Shown one piece after another: positions 1 through 7,234 of a stretch of 8,407 bases of DNA. How positions within the stretch are numbered: the first letter of the stretch is position 1; every line of letters starts with the position of its first letter. The stretch spans positions 1 to 8,407 of the forward strand of contig NHDJ01000073.1 of NCBI GenBank assembly GCA_002167265.1, in the 5' to 3' direction. The position numbers and the translations under genes were made by a program. A model generated the notes under the pieces. The model ran no database searches. It had not been told where the DNA came from and worked only from the letters and a program-made list of their open reading frames with translations. This DNA comes from Verrucomicrobia bacterium TMED56 (GTDB lineage Bacteria > Verrucomicrobiota > Verrucomicrobiia > Opitutales > Seribacteraceae).

Positions 1-679
1 CGAATGCAATGATCACATCGTCGGCCATTCTTTTTGTAGGTGGTATTCCTTCGCTAAACTTTGAAATGATTCCGGGAGAAAAATTTTGCTGGTTAAGCCA
101 TTCTTCAAGGGCCTTGTCTGAAGGAAAAACCCGGTCTTTGATTGAAAACATACGATCAATTACTGAAATGGGGATAGCCAATTTTCCCTGCTTGAATCGG
201 GAAGCGATTAGAGAACCCTGGGTCATTTTTTGCTTCTGGTCCAGATTTGATTCAATCCAATCATCTATCCACTTGTCCAATTTTGACCCGCGTAGACGTG
301 GGCTGAGCGAAAGTCGGTCTCTTTCTGCTTTAGCTGAAAGGGCAGGGGGGAGATTTACTTTTCGTAAACCCAGCTTTCTCATTACTACTGAGTCCAAAAT
401 ACGTTCTTCAGTAGGCTCATTTCTGTGCCAAACCACAGATAAAAAAGCTCTTTGACCGTCTGAAATTACGCTACCAAAACCTCCGTCATCCTGACTGGGG
501 ATTTCAATGCTCTCCCAAATTTGTACAGGTTCCTGTTCACTGATGTCTTGAATTAATTCAAAATTTACAATGCCTTGCCCATTTCGGTCGGGTCCCCGCC
601 ATTGAGGCCAAGAAATAATTTCAGCAAGAAGAGATGCCCCTGCAAATGAAAATAAAGAAAAGAAAAGTTTTCGTCCCAT
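1..679 (-). CDS. Secreted PQQ-like beta-propeller protein, N-terminal part (runs off left edge)
   Basis: The frame is open from an ATG at 679-677 to the window edge, giving 226 residues with no stop. Residues 1-19 look like a signal peptide: basic GRK, then a hydrophobic stretch LFFSLFSFAGASLLA, with probable cleavage near A19. The mature start carries WPQWRGPDRNG (24-34), a motif typical of PVC-group proteins with PQQ-like (BamB/quinoprotein-type) propeller repeats. A strand pair, FGSVISDGQRAFLSVVW (68-84), fits the first propeller blade. Residues about 95-218 form a charged, largely helical region. ADDVIIAF (219-226) then looks like the return to the propeller, where such proteins usually continue into a D..TG.. 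blade motif. It is probably exported to the periplasm or cell surface. Whether it binds PQQ or has enzyme activity cannot be told from this part. A weak Shine-Dalgarno-like AAAGAG precedes the ATG. It lies 55 bp after the dehydratase gene on the same strand, so co-transcription is plausible. Confidence 0.8.
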   Translation of the reverse strand, partial: MGRKLFFSLFSFAGASLLAEIISWPQWRGPDRNGQGIVNFELIQDISEQEPVQIWESIEIPSQDDGGFGSVISDGQRAFLSVVWHRNEPTEERILDSVVMRKLGLRKVNLPPALSAKAERDRLSLSPRLRGSKLDKWIDDWIESNLDQKQKMTQGSLIASRFKQGKLAIPISVIDRMFSIKDRVFPSDKALEEWLNQQNFSPGIISKFSEGIPPTKRMADDVIIAF

Positions 680-734
680 CTATCTCTTTGAAATGATTGA
701 CCTTGTATGATCAAGCTAAAGGAACATCTGCAAA

Positions 735-2729
735 TTATTTTTTTCCGAGAGCATCCATTCCTGCGTTGATGGTTTCGATGATTTTATCAGTATCGTAGAT
801 ACACCCTCCCCATGCACCTCCACCCACATTTTGAAGGGTCGCCCAGAGTCTCGTGTCATTATGAATTCTTGGATCGTGGCAAAGTTCTTGATTAAGTTTT
901 CGATTATTAAGTTCTGTCTTGGCAGAGTTTTCATCAAGTTTCTGGTTCTCACTTCCTATGAAATTAATAGAGCCACAAAGTTTTTCTCGATCAATCTCTA
1001 TTCGAATGAAGTCTCCATCCCTAATCTTACCAATGGGGCCGTTGGCCAAGGCCTCTGGTGAAATGTGTCCGATACACGCACCTGAGCTAACTCCAGAAAA
1101 ACGGGCGTCAGTAAGGAGGGCGACATGCTTTCCCCAATCCAAATGCTTTAGGGCCAATGCCACCTGAGCTACTTCCTCCATACCTGCTCCAATCGGACCG
1201 CGTCCATAAAGTATGATCACATCTCCTTTCTCAATAATCTTATTTCCTAAACCCTTGACTGCCCGAACTGCATCTTTCTCAGTTGAGAATACCTTTGCAG
1301 GTCCAGTAAGCCTGTAGACTCCATCGGTATCGACGACAGAAGAGTCAATTGCGGTACTTTTAATTACTGCTCCCTCCGGAGCGAGGTTTCCAATTGGGAA
1401 GCATAATGTACTGGTCATTCCCTTAGCCATAGCTCGATCCTTTGAGTAAATTACCTCATTTGGATCAACCTTATCTTGTTTGAAAAGAATTTCCTGAAAT
1501 TTTTTTCTTCGATCACTTTTTTCCCAAGCATTTAAATTATCTTCTATTGTAAGTCCGGTACAGGTTAGGGCATTCGTTTCGAGTAGATCAAGATCTCTTA
1601 ATTTTAGCATTAGTTCGGGAACGCCACCTGCGAGAAAAAATTGGGCGGTTGAATAGCCATTAGGTCCATTAGGAAGTACATCTACGAGACGAGGAACCAG
1701 TTGATTGACTTTGTCCCAATCTTGAACGGTTGGTCTTTTTAGTCCCGCATGGTAAGCAATCGCTGCTAAATGAATGATTAAGTTACTGGACCCACCGCAT
1801 GCTGCATGAACAATCATTGCATTTTTTAATGCCTGTTCAGTCATGATCTGCGATGTCATGATCTTATTTTTATGAAGATTTCGCAAAGCTTTCGCTGAAC
1901 GGGTACCAAGTTCCAGCCATACCGAAAATCCACTTGGTGAAAGTGCGGAATGCGGAAGAGACAATCCAAGTGCTTCTCCTATTACTTGAGAAGTAGCTGC
2001 AGTGCCCAGAAACTGACAGCCCCCGCCGGGGGTTGCACAAGTTCGGCAAAGAATTTCTTCTGCTTTTTCTTTTTCGATTTCACCCTGTGCATATCGAATT
2101 CCAACTGATTGTGCTTTTCCCGCATCTTCTCCATCAGTCGCTGATAAAGTGACCCCACCTGGAACAAGAATCGTGGGTTTATCTCTCATTTCTGCCAGAG
2201 CCATCATCATGGCAGGCATACTTTTATCGCAGGTCGCTATTGCTAATATCCCTTCAGCAGTAGGTAATGAACGTGCCAATCTGCGCAACACCAAAGAGGC
2301 ATCATTTCGATATGCAAGACTGTCGAACATAGCCGTGGTTCCTTGTGACCTGCCATCACAGGGATCGCTTACATGAGCAGCAAATGGAATGCCACCTTGA
2401 GCTTTGATTACCTCGGCTGTTCGTTTCGCCAATAGTCCAATTTCCCAATGTCCAGTGTGATACCCCAAAGCAATTGGAGAGCCATCTTCTTTACGAATTC
2501 CACCATGACTGTTAAGAATTAGAAATTGAGGTCCTAAAAAATCTTGAGGACTCCAACCCATTCCCACATTTTGACTCAGACCAAAAAGATCTCCTGAGGG
2601 GGCATGTTTAAGTGCTTCTTCCGAAAGTCCAATTGAACCCCTGGGTCCATCGGCATTGGTCTTTATATTAAAAATAGATTTATCAGTGATCGAAAGTTGT
2701 GTGCTTTGAAGAAGCTCATCTGAATTCAT
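735..2729 (-). CDS. yjhG: YjhG/YagF-family dehydratase (probable D-xylonate or other aldonate dehydratase)
   Basis: This is a 664-residue member of the IlvD/Edd dehydratase superfamily. It matches, from memory and nearly end to end, the E. coli YjhG/YagF branch (about 655 residues), whose members dehydrate D-xylonate to 2-keto-3-deoxy-xylonate in the cytoplasm. Diagnostic segments are GDLFGLSQNVGMGW (46-59), GGIRKEDGSPIALGYHTGHWE (76-96), SDPCDGRSQG (121-130), ATCDKSMP (165-172), CATPGGGCQFLGTA (231-244), GNLAPEGAVIK (447-457), the superfamily signature LLTDARFSG (538-546) and GCIYDTDKIIETINAG (642-657). C124, C167 and C231 or C238 are candidate Fe-S ligands. Substrate is inferred from the family; no sugar-uptake or aldolase gene lies nearby to confirm it. 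The ATG at 2729 is the only sensible start because the next Met is residue 57, inside conserved sequence. No Shine-Dalgarno sequence is visible. The gene sits between valS and the propeller gene on the same strand. Confidence 0.92.
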   Translation of the reverse strand: MNSDELLQSTQLSITDKSIFNIKTNADGPRGSIGLSEEALKHAPSGDLFGLSQNVGMGWSPQDFLGPQFLILNSHGGIRKEDGSPIALGYHTGHWEIGLLAKRTAEVIKAQGGIPFAAHVSDPCDGRSQGTTAMFDSLAYRNDASLVLRRLARSLPTAEGILAIATCDKSMPAMMMALAEMRDKPTILVPGGVTLSATDGEDAGKAQSVGIRYAQGEIEKEKAEEILCRTCATPGGGCQFLGTAATSQVIGEALGLSLPHSALSPSGFSVWLELGTRSAKALRNLHKNKIMTSQIMTEQALKNAMIVHAACGGSSNLIIHLAAIAYHAGLKRPTVQDWDKVNQLVPRLVDVLPNGPNGYSTAQFFLAGGVPELMLKLRDLDLLETNALTCTGLTIEDNLNAWEKSDRRKKFQEILFKQDKVDPNEVIYSKDRAMAKGMTSTLCFPIGNLAPEGAVIKSTAIDSSVVDTDGVYRLTGPAKVFSTEKDAVRAVKGLGNKIIEKGDVIILYGRGPIGAGMEEVAQVALALKHLDWGKHVALLTDARFSGVSSGACIGHISPEALANGPIGKIRDGDFIRIEIDREKLCGSINFIGSENQKLDENSAKTELNNRKLNQELCHDPRIHNDTRLWATLQNVGGGAWGGCIYDTDKIIETINAGMDALGKK

Positions 2730-2770
2730 GGTATCAGAGTGTTCTACTTGTTTGAAATTTTTAAAGCTTC

Positions 2771-2799
2771 TTTTTCTTAACCAAGAAAAAACTTTTTTT
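2771..2799 (+). terminator. AT-rich hairpin followed by a T-tract in the valS-dehydratase gap
   Basis: TTTTTCTT (2771-2778) and AAGAAAAA (2783-2790) form a perfect 8-bp inverted repeat around a 4-base loop, AACC. A run of seven T follows at 2793-2799. Read on the plus strand this has the shape of an intrinsic terminator, though its stem has only one G-C pair. Both flanking genes are on the minus strand, where the T-tract would be an A-tract before the stem. It could block antisense transcription or be chance in AT-rich DNA. The rest of the gap (2730-2871) holds only tiny dyads (ACGG/CCGT near 2852, CTGT/ACAG near 2811) and no promoter I would defend. Confidence 0.3.
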
Positions 2800-2871
2800 G
2801 ATTGTTCAACTGTTCGACAGGCATTTGAAATTTAAAATCTATTAGTGAGTTAACGGTAGCCGTCCACTGAT

Positions 2872-5595
2872 TCAATTCAAAGCCTCTAGCGCAGATTGAG
2901 TTTCTTGTAGCTTGGTTTGATTATCAGAAAGTTGCTTTTTGGCTCCCTCAACCACTTTTTCCGGAGCTTTGTCAACAAAAGCCGGATTGCTCAGTTTAGC
3001 ATTTATTCCTTTGATTATGCCTTCCAATGCTTGGGCTTCTTTAGATAATCGTTTCCGCTCCGAGACAAGATCCACTCCTGAGCTAAGATCTAGAAAGAAA
3101 GTTCCCAATGGGGTAATGGATGCGGGTAATCCGGAAGGTGCAGAGTCTGCTTTTTTAAGTGCGGCTGCTCCCACCATTGCAAGAATAGATGATTCGTTCT
3201 CTCTGATTGTTTCCTCCTGATTTTCATCACTTGAAAAAAAGAATTCAACATTGCGGTTATTTGAAAGATTTCTTTCGGCCTTGAGTGCTCGGATTTGGGT
3301 GGTTGTTTCCCGTGTCATTCTAACTTCTTCCAAGCTCTTTTGCTCTAGATAAATACCTCGTTCACTAATCTGTTGATGAATTTGCAACCCTGTACCAGCC
3401 GAAAATCCTTGTATACTTCTGTGCGTCGAATAACCCAGCAATAACCATAATTCTTCGGTAATAAAAGGAGTGTATGGGTGTAAGAGTAGAAGGATTTGAC
3501 GGATACAAATGTCTTGAACCGCCAAACATGTCTGCTTGGTTTGTTCATCGCTTAATCTTGGCTTTGAAACTTCGATATACCAGTCGCAAAAATCAGTCCA
3601 AAAGAAATGATAAATTGCATGGAGTACAGAATTGAACTCATATTCAGCGTAGAGTCTTTCAGCTTCATCCAAAGTTTCCGCAAGCCTCAGTAATATCGCG
3701 TGATCATCTTTGGAAACATAATCAATTTCAATGCGCCCTATTATATTTCCCAAATCAGTGTTGTCAGCTTTGCCGCCAGACATTTGCCTAAACCTGCTTA
3801 CATTCCAGAGCTTGTTGCAGAAATTTCTCCCTTGTTCGATTCTAACTTCTGAAAAGCGAATGTCCTGACCTTTGGGAGCAATACTCATGATTCCGTGCCT
3901 TAGACCATCAGCTCCGTATTTTGTGATCAATTCTAGGGGGTCTGGTGAATTCCCCAAGGACTTGGACATTTTTCTTCCTTCTGCATCCCGAATGATTCCC
4001 GTAAAATAAACATCATTGAAGGGGATGCGTTCCGCAATTTCATTATTTTCTAAAACCTCATCATTTTTTTTCTCTTCACCTTTGAATTCGAGACCGGCCA
4101 TGATCATTCGGGCCACCCAAAAGAAAATAATATCAGGGCCTGTCACAAGTGCGGAAGTTGGATAGAAGTAATCAAGTCCTTTGTCTTTCATGGGCTCTTC
4201 CTCAGGCCAACCCAGCGTGGCTAATGGCCAAAGCCATGAGGAAGCCCATGTGTCAAGGACATCGTCATCTTGTTCCCAATTTTCAATATCTTCTGGTGGT
4301 ATGGCCGCCACATGCCAATTAGCTGGATCAGACTTTGCTAGACCTTTTCTGTACCATACTGGTATCCGGTGCCCCCACCATAATTGCCTGCTGATGCACC
4401 AGTCGCGAATATTTTCAAGCCAGTGCAGGTAAGTTTTTTCCCAACGTTTTGGGAAAAATTTAATGTGTCCATCCCGCACAGCCTGTTTGGCCTCTTCAAC
4501 CCGAGGATATTTCAGGAACCATTGCTCGGATAACCGTGGTTCGATTGGAACATCTGCTCTTTCAGAAAACCCTACATTATTTTCATGAGTCTTCTCCTCT
4601 ATCAAGTCTCCTTGCTTTCGCAATTTTTCAATTACTGCCGACCTCGCCTCGAATCGGTCCATTCCTGAAAAATCTGAACCGGCAAGTTCATTCAAGGTCC
4701 CGTCACGATTTAGAATATCAAGAAAAGGTAGATTATGCCTCTGACCGATTTCAAAATCCAATTGATCATGGGCAGGGGTGATTTTTAGCATACCTGTCCC
4801 AAAATCTTTTTCTACTGCAGAGTCAGCAATGATCGGGATTTCAGCAGTCTGTAAAGGTCTTCTTACCGATTTACCCTCAAGTTCTGTCCATCGCTCGTCT
4901 TCTGGGTGAATGGCTAATGCCACATCCCCCATGATAGTTTCTGGACGAGTTGTGGAGACATGTAAATAGTCTCCAGGGCATTCAATGATTTCGTATCTTA
5001 TTTTATAAAGTTTACTTATCTGAGGCTTCATAATCACTTCCTCATCCGAAAGAGCGGTCAGGCTCACGGGACACCAGTTGACCATTCTCTTCCCACGATA
5101 GACATAACCACGATCGTAAAGCTTAACGAATGCATCGATCACTGCCTTAGAATATGCTTCGTCCAAAGTGTGTACATTTCTCTCCCAGTCACAGGAACAC
5201 CCTAGTTTTTGTAGTTGATTAAAGATAATTCCGCCGTGTTTATCTCGCCATTCGGCGGCATGCTCTAGGAATTTCTTTCGACCCATACTCCTTCTGTCTT
5301 TCCCTTCCTTTCGAAGAGCTTGCTCCACTTTTGTCTGCGTGGCAATTCCAGCATGATCTGTTCCTGGCAACCAAAGGACGGATTTACCTTCTTGCCTAGC
5401 TCTTCTGGCAAGTATGTCCTGAATTGTGTTGTTCAGAACATGACCCATCGTCAATACACCTGTGACATTCGGTGGGGGAATAACGATTGAATAGGATTCC
5501 TTGTTCTGGTCAATTTTACCAGAGAACCATTGGTCGTTTAACCATTTGTTATAAAGTCGATTTTCGACCTCCTGTGGGGAATAGGCTTTTTCCAT
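2872..5595 (-). CDS. valS: Valyl-tRNA synthetase
   Basis: ValS is the class I synthetase that charges tRNA-Val in the cytoplasm. Counting from the ATG at 5595 the protein has 907 residues, within the usual range. Visible marks are PPPNVTGVLTMGH (HIGH-type signature, 41-53), LWLPGTDHAGIATQ (74-87), the CP1 editing domain with STTRPETIMGD (215-225) and GTGMLKITPAHD (266-277), RQLWWGHRIPVWY (403-415), DDVLDTWASSWLWP (444-457), GRKMSKSLGNSPDPLE (540-555, KMSKS loop), the helical anticodon domain (about 630-770), and a C-terminal coiled coil rich in Lys, Glu and Gln (about 840-907). An in-frame TTG lies three codons upstream at 5604. A GAG element sits 6 nt before that TTG but 15 nt before the ATG, so the start is uncertain by nine bases. 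An extra charged stretch of roughly 17-20 residues (about 505-524) separates EFKG from IPFNDVYF. The rhomboid gene ends just upstream, suggesting a shared transcript. Confidence 0.97.
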   Translation of the reverse strand: MEKAYSPQEVENRLYNKWLNDQWFSGKIDQNKESYSIVIPPPNVTGVLTMGHVLNNTIQDILARRARQEGKSVLWLPGTDHAGIATQTKVEQALRKEGKDRRSMGRKKFLEHAAEWRDKHGGIIFNQLQKLGCSCDWERNVHTLDEAYSKAVIDAFVKLYDRGYVYRGKRMVNWCPVSLTALSDEEVIMKPQISKLYKIRYEIIECPGDYLHVSTTRPETIMGDVALAIHPEDERWTELEGKSVRRPLQTAEIPIIADSAVEKDFGTGMLKITPAHDQLDFEIGQRHNLPFLDILNRDGTLNELAGSDFSGMDRFEARSAVIEKLRKQGDLIEEKTHENNVGFSERADVPIEPRLSEQWFLKYPRVEEAKQAVRDGHIKFFPKRWEKTYLHWLENIRDWCISRQLWWGHRIPVWYRKGLAKSDPANWHVAAIPPEDIENWEQDDDVLDTWASSWLWPLATLGWPEEEPMKDKGLDYFYPTSALVTGPDIIFFWVARMIMAGLEFKGEEKKNDEVLENNEIAERIPFNDVYFTGIIRDAEGRKMSKSLGNSPDPLELITKYGADGLRHGIMSIAPKGQDIRFSEVRIEQGRNFCNKLWNVSRFRQMSGGKADNTDLGNIIGRIEIDYVSKDDHAILLRLAETLDEAERLYAEYEFNSVLHAIYHFFWTDFCDWYIEVSKPRLSDEQTKQTCLAVQDICIRQILLLLHPYTPFITEELWLLLGYSTHRSIQGFSAGTGLQIHQQISERGIYLEQKSLEEVRMTRETTTQIRALKAERNLSNNRNVEFFFSSDENQEETIRENESSILAMVGAAALKKADSAPSGLPASITPLGTFFLDLSSGVDLVSERKRLSKEAQALEGIIKGINAKLSNPAFVDKAPEKVVEGAKKQLSDNQTKLQETQSALEALN

Positions 5596-5616
5596 AAGGC
5601 GCAAAAATATCTCAAA

Positions 5617-6354
5617 TTAGCGAATTCTTAAATTTTTGCGAGAAAAAGCTCTGGATCTTCCCCCTTGAAAGAATCTGATTCCCTTTTTCTTAAATAGTGG
5701 AGTCAAAATGAACCCCCCTGCAAATCCTCCTAAATGAGCGGCAATAGCTACACCTCCTGCATTTTTCATTGAGTCAGGAAAGAGTAGAACCTGTTCCGCC
5801 AACCACAATCCCAGAACAAGGTAGGCGGGAACCATCACAGTACCTATGAAGATCACAACCCAGTAAAAAATTCTGATATTAGCCTTTGGGTATAGCAGTA
5901 GATATCCTCCGATTACGCCTGAAATAGCTCCAGATGCACCCACCATAGGTATTTGGGACGCTGGGTTCAGAAATGCTTGTGCCAGAGCCGCAAGGAGCCC
6001 GCAACCAATGTAGAAAATGAGATAACGGAATTTCCCCATGGCGTCTTCAAGGTTGTCTCCATAAAGATATAAAAAGAGCATATTTCCGAGGAGGTGGGCA
6101 ATTCCACCATGGCTAAACATGGAACTAAGCACAGAATACCATTCCCAAAAAATTCCTTCTACAGTGGGGTAAAAAAACTGCCCGAAAAAAGTCGCCGGAA
6201 TAAAACCAAAATTTGAAAAATAGGTTATTTGTTGTTTGGAATCCAGAGGCATCTGCCAAGCGAAAAAGACCCAGAAGTTCAGACCTATAATCAAACAGTT
6301 GATGATCGGGAAAGATCGGGTGGGATTATCGTCCTTGTAAGGAAGAAACAACAT
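5617..6354 (-). CDS. Rhomboid-family intramembrane serine protease
   Basis: This is a 245-residue integral membrane protease of the rhomboid (S54) family, which cleaves transmembrane substrates within the inner membrane. The start chosen is the ATG at 6354, giving MLFLPYKDDNPTRSFPIIN, the usual opening of this bacterial rhomboid type. A TTG 36 bases upstream would add 12 residues that do not resemble the family. Six membrane segments are predicted at about 14-33, 82-99, 111-129, 139-156, 161-188 and 200-221. The catalytic dyad is intact: Ser141 in GASGAISG and His207 in AAHLGG. The H82/H87/N91 pattern (HGGIAHLLGNMLF) that supports the oxyanion hole is also present. The tail is short and basic (RSRAFSRKNLRIR). 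The protein should be active, but its substrates cannot be inferred. It overlaps nothing, ends 12-21 bp before valS, and diverges from the 84-residue gene. No Shine-Dalgarno sequence precedes the ATG. Confidence 0.93.
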   Translation of the reverse strand: MLFLPYKDDNPTRSFPIINCLIIGLNFWVFFAWQMPLDSKQQITYFSNFGFIPATFFGQFFYPTVEGIFWEWYSVLSSMFSHGGIAHLLGNMLFLYLYGDNLEDAMGKFRYLIFYIGCGLLAALAQAFLNPASQIPMVGASGAISGVIGGYLLLYPKANIRIFYWVVIFIGTVMVPAYLVLGLWLAEQVLLFPDSMKNAGGVAIAAHLGGFAGGFILTPLFKKKGIRFFQGGRSRAFSRKNLRIR

Positions 6355-6361
6355 GCAGTGT

Positions 6362-6390
6362 TTAGTAAAGAACGGATTGCATTCGGGCAA
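6362..6390 (-). promoter_or_regulatory. Weak sigma70-like promoter candidate for the rhomboid-valS unit
   Basis: On the minus strand, TTGCCC (6390-6385, 4 of 6 to TTGACA) is followed after 17 bases by TACTAA (6367-6362, 3 of 6 to TATAAT). The -10-like hexamer ends 7 bases before the rhomboid ATG, so transcription would begin at or next to the start codon. The match is weak, and it was found by looking at this position. Confidence 0.25.
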
Positions 6391-6439
6391 GCGGACAAAT
6401 GATTTGCATATCTCTCAGACTCGAAATACCGTTGTTTTC

Positions 6440-6694
6440 ATGAGCAAAACATCTGCAACCCTTGGTGTTTTTCGAACGGATTGCGGAATCACTTTATCCT
6501 TTGGATCCAACACCTACTTTATTGAGTCGAATGATCCCTTTCTAAATATTGCAAACAAAGCTTTGGAGAGGAATGATTTTGTTCCTCTTTATGTAGAAAT
6601 TGCCAAAAGAGAAGGAGTGGGGCCTGAATTTCGGGACATGCTTTTGGGAATGATTGAACAGTCAGAATCAGGGGACTTAAATTTGGACTCCTGA
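6440..6694 (+). CDS. Small protein of unknown function, 84 residues
   Basis: I do not recognise this protein. From the ATG at 6440 it reads MSKTSATLGVFRTDCGITLS and ends with an acidic tail, SESGDLNLDS. It has no signal peptide and no membrane segment. The first third looks beta-rich (TLGVFRTDCGITLSFGSNTYFIES), and the rest looks helical (NIANKALERNDFVPLYVEIAKREGV, FRDMLLGMIEQ). One cysteine is present at position 19. The composition is soluble and balanced, as in a genuine small cytosolic protein. The frame is open upstream to an ATG at 6353, but that extension would run across the rhomboid start and its divergent control region, so the shorter form is preferred. No Shine-Dalgarno sequence is visible. 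The only neighbours are the divergent rhomboid gene and the convergent fxsA, so context gives no clear role. It is called coding because it fills an otherwise empty gap with a plausible protein. Confidence 0.7.
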   Translation: MSKTSATLGVFRTDCGITLSFGSNTYFIESNDPFLNIANKALERNDFVPLYVEIAKREGVGPEFRDMLLGMIEQSESGDLNLDS

Positions 6695-6702
6695 ATTATT
6701 TC

Positions 6703-6723
6703 TCTGAGTAAAATATGCTCAGA
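6703..6723. terminator. Small hairpin at the convergent gene ends
   Basis: TCTGAG (6703-6708) and CTCAGA (6718-6723) are a perfect 6-bp inverted repeat around a 9-base loop. It begins 8 bases after the stop of the 84-residue gene and overlaps the fxsA stop codon. Its place between convergent genes suits a shared transcript end, but no T-tract follows on either strand, so it is a weak terminator candidate. Confidence 0.3.
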
Positions 6724-7153
6724 CATCGATAACTCCGTCATCTTTCTGCCCCTCCTTTTTAGTTGTTCCCTGAAAAGGATTTGAAGTAGCTGAGAATCCC
6801 TTGGGAACTCGCAAACTAAATTGATTTGCCAAGGATCTGCGGATACTGGGGATCATCATGGCAAAGCCAAATAAGTCGGTTAGGATGCCGGGTGTAAGCA
6901 ACACCAATCCGCCAACTAAAATCATTGCTCCTTCGATCAGCTCTTTTGTGGGTGCACGACCTTCCTTAAGTTCGGATTGAATTTTTGCGAGAGTTGAGAT
7001 TCCCTGCTGGCGGGCAAGCGATGCTCCGATAATTCCGGTCAGCACAATTAATCCAATCGTAGGCATTGGTCCAATTCTTGCCCCCAGCATGATGAGCAGA
7101 TAAAGCTCAATCATGGGCAAAAAAACAAATAACAATAGCAAGCGACCGAACAT
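6719..7153 (-). CDS. fxsA: FxsA family membrane protein
   Basis: This 144-residue protein matches the FxsA family. In E. coli, overproduced FxsA sequesters the T7 exclusion protein PifA; its normal cellular role is unclear. Visible family features are an N-terminal membrane segment, LLLLFVFLPMIELYLLIMLG, with the conserved acidic residue E16; a second, TIGLIVLTGIIGASLARQQG (32-51); a loop with P68 and ELIEGAM; and a third hydrophobic stretch, ILVGGLVLLTPGILTDLFGFAMMIPSIR (78-105), containing the PGxxTD motif. The tail (about 106-144) is polar, charged and probably cytoplasmic, as usual for the family. The ATG at 7153 is preceded by AAGGAAGGA directly against the start codon, the strongest Shine-Dalgarno-like run in the window. 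It is convergent with the 84-residue gene and divergent from gpmA, so it is probably a single-gene transcript. Confidence 0.92.
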   Translation of the reverse strand: MFGRLLLLFVFLPMIELYLLIMLGARIGPMPTIGLIVLTGIIGASLARQQGISTLAKIQSELKEGRAPTKELIEGAMILVGGLVLLTPGILTDLFGFAMMIPSIRRSLANQFSLRVPKGFSATSNPFQGTTKKEGQKDDGVIDV

Positions 7154-7159
7154 TCCTTC

Positions 7160-7188
7160 CTTTTACGGTGAATAAAGGGGTGTGTCAA
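7160..7188 (-). promoter_or_regulatory. Candidate sigma70-type promoter for fxsA
   Basis: On the minus strand there is a perfect TTGACA (7188-7183). After exactly 17 bases comes TAAAAG (7165-7160, 4 of 6 to TATAAT). The hexamer ends 6 bases before the fxsA ATG, so the transcript would start about at the ATG and would not include the AAGGAAGGA run as a ribosome-binding site. Either the transcript is leaderless or the true promoter lies further upstream. Confidence 0.35.
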
Positions 7189-7234
7189 TGGATTGCAGCC
7201 ATCTTTTAATCATACTTAACCCATGATTTAAGGG

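Noticed and set aside
9..455. Open frame of 148 codons on the plus strand
   Set aside because: It lies opposite the propeller protein, which has a signal peptide and a recognisable motif. The plus-strand translation resembles no protein and is the complement of real coding sequence.
680..734. Terminator or promoter between the dehydratase and propeller genes
   Set aside because: Only a 4-bp CTTG/CAAG dyad and no paired hexamers were seen. Readthrough is more likely.
716..952. 78-codon minus-strand frame over the dehydratase end
   Set aside because: It overlaps, in another frame, the well-conserved C-terminus of the dehydratase.
2939..3220. 93-codon plus-strand frame inside valS
   Set aside because: It is the complement of the valS C-terminal coiled-coil region and has no recognisable features.
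6355..6390. TTG start for the rhomboid gene
   Set aside because: The 12 extra residues are unlike the family. The ATG at 6354 gives the typical rhomboid N-terminus.
6353..6439. Extended 29-residue N-terminus for the 84-residue protein
   Set aside because: It would overlap the rhomboid start and the divergent control region, and the added residues look unstructured.
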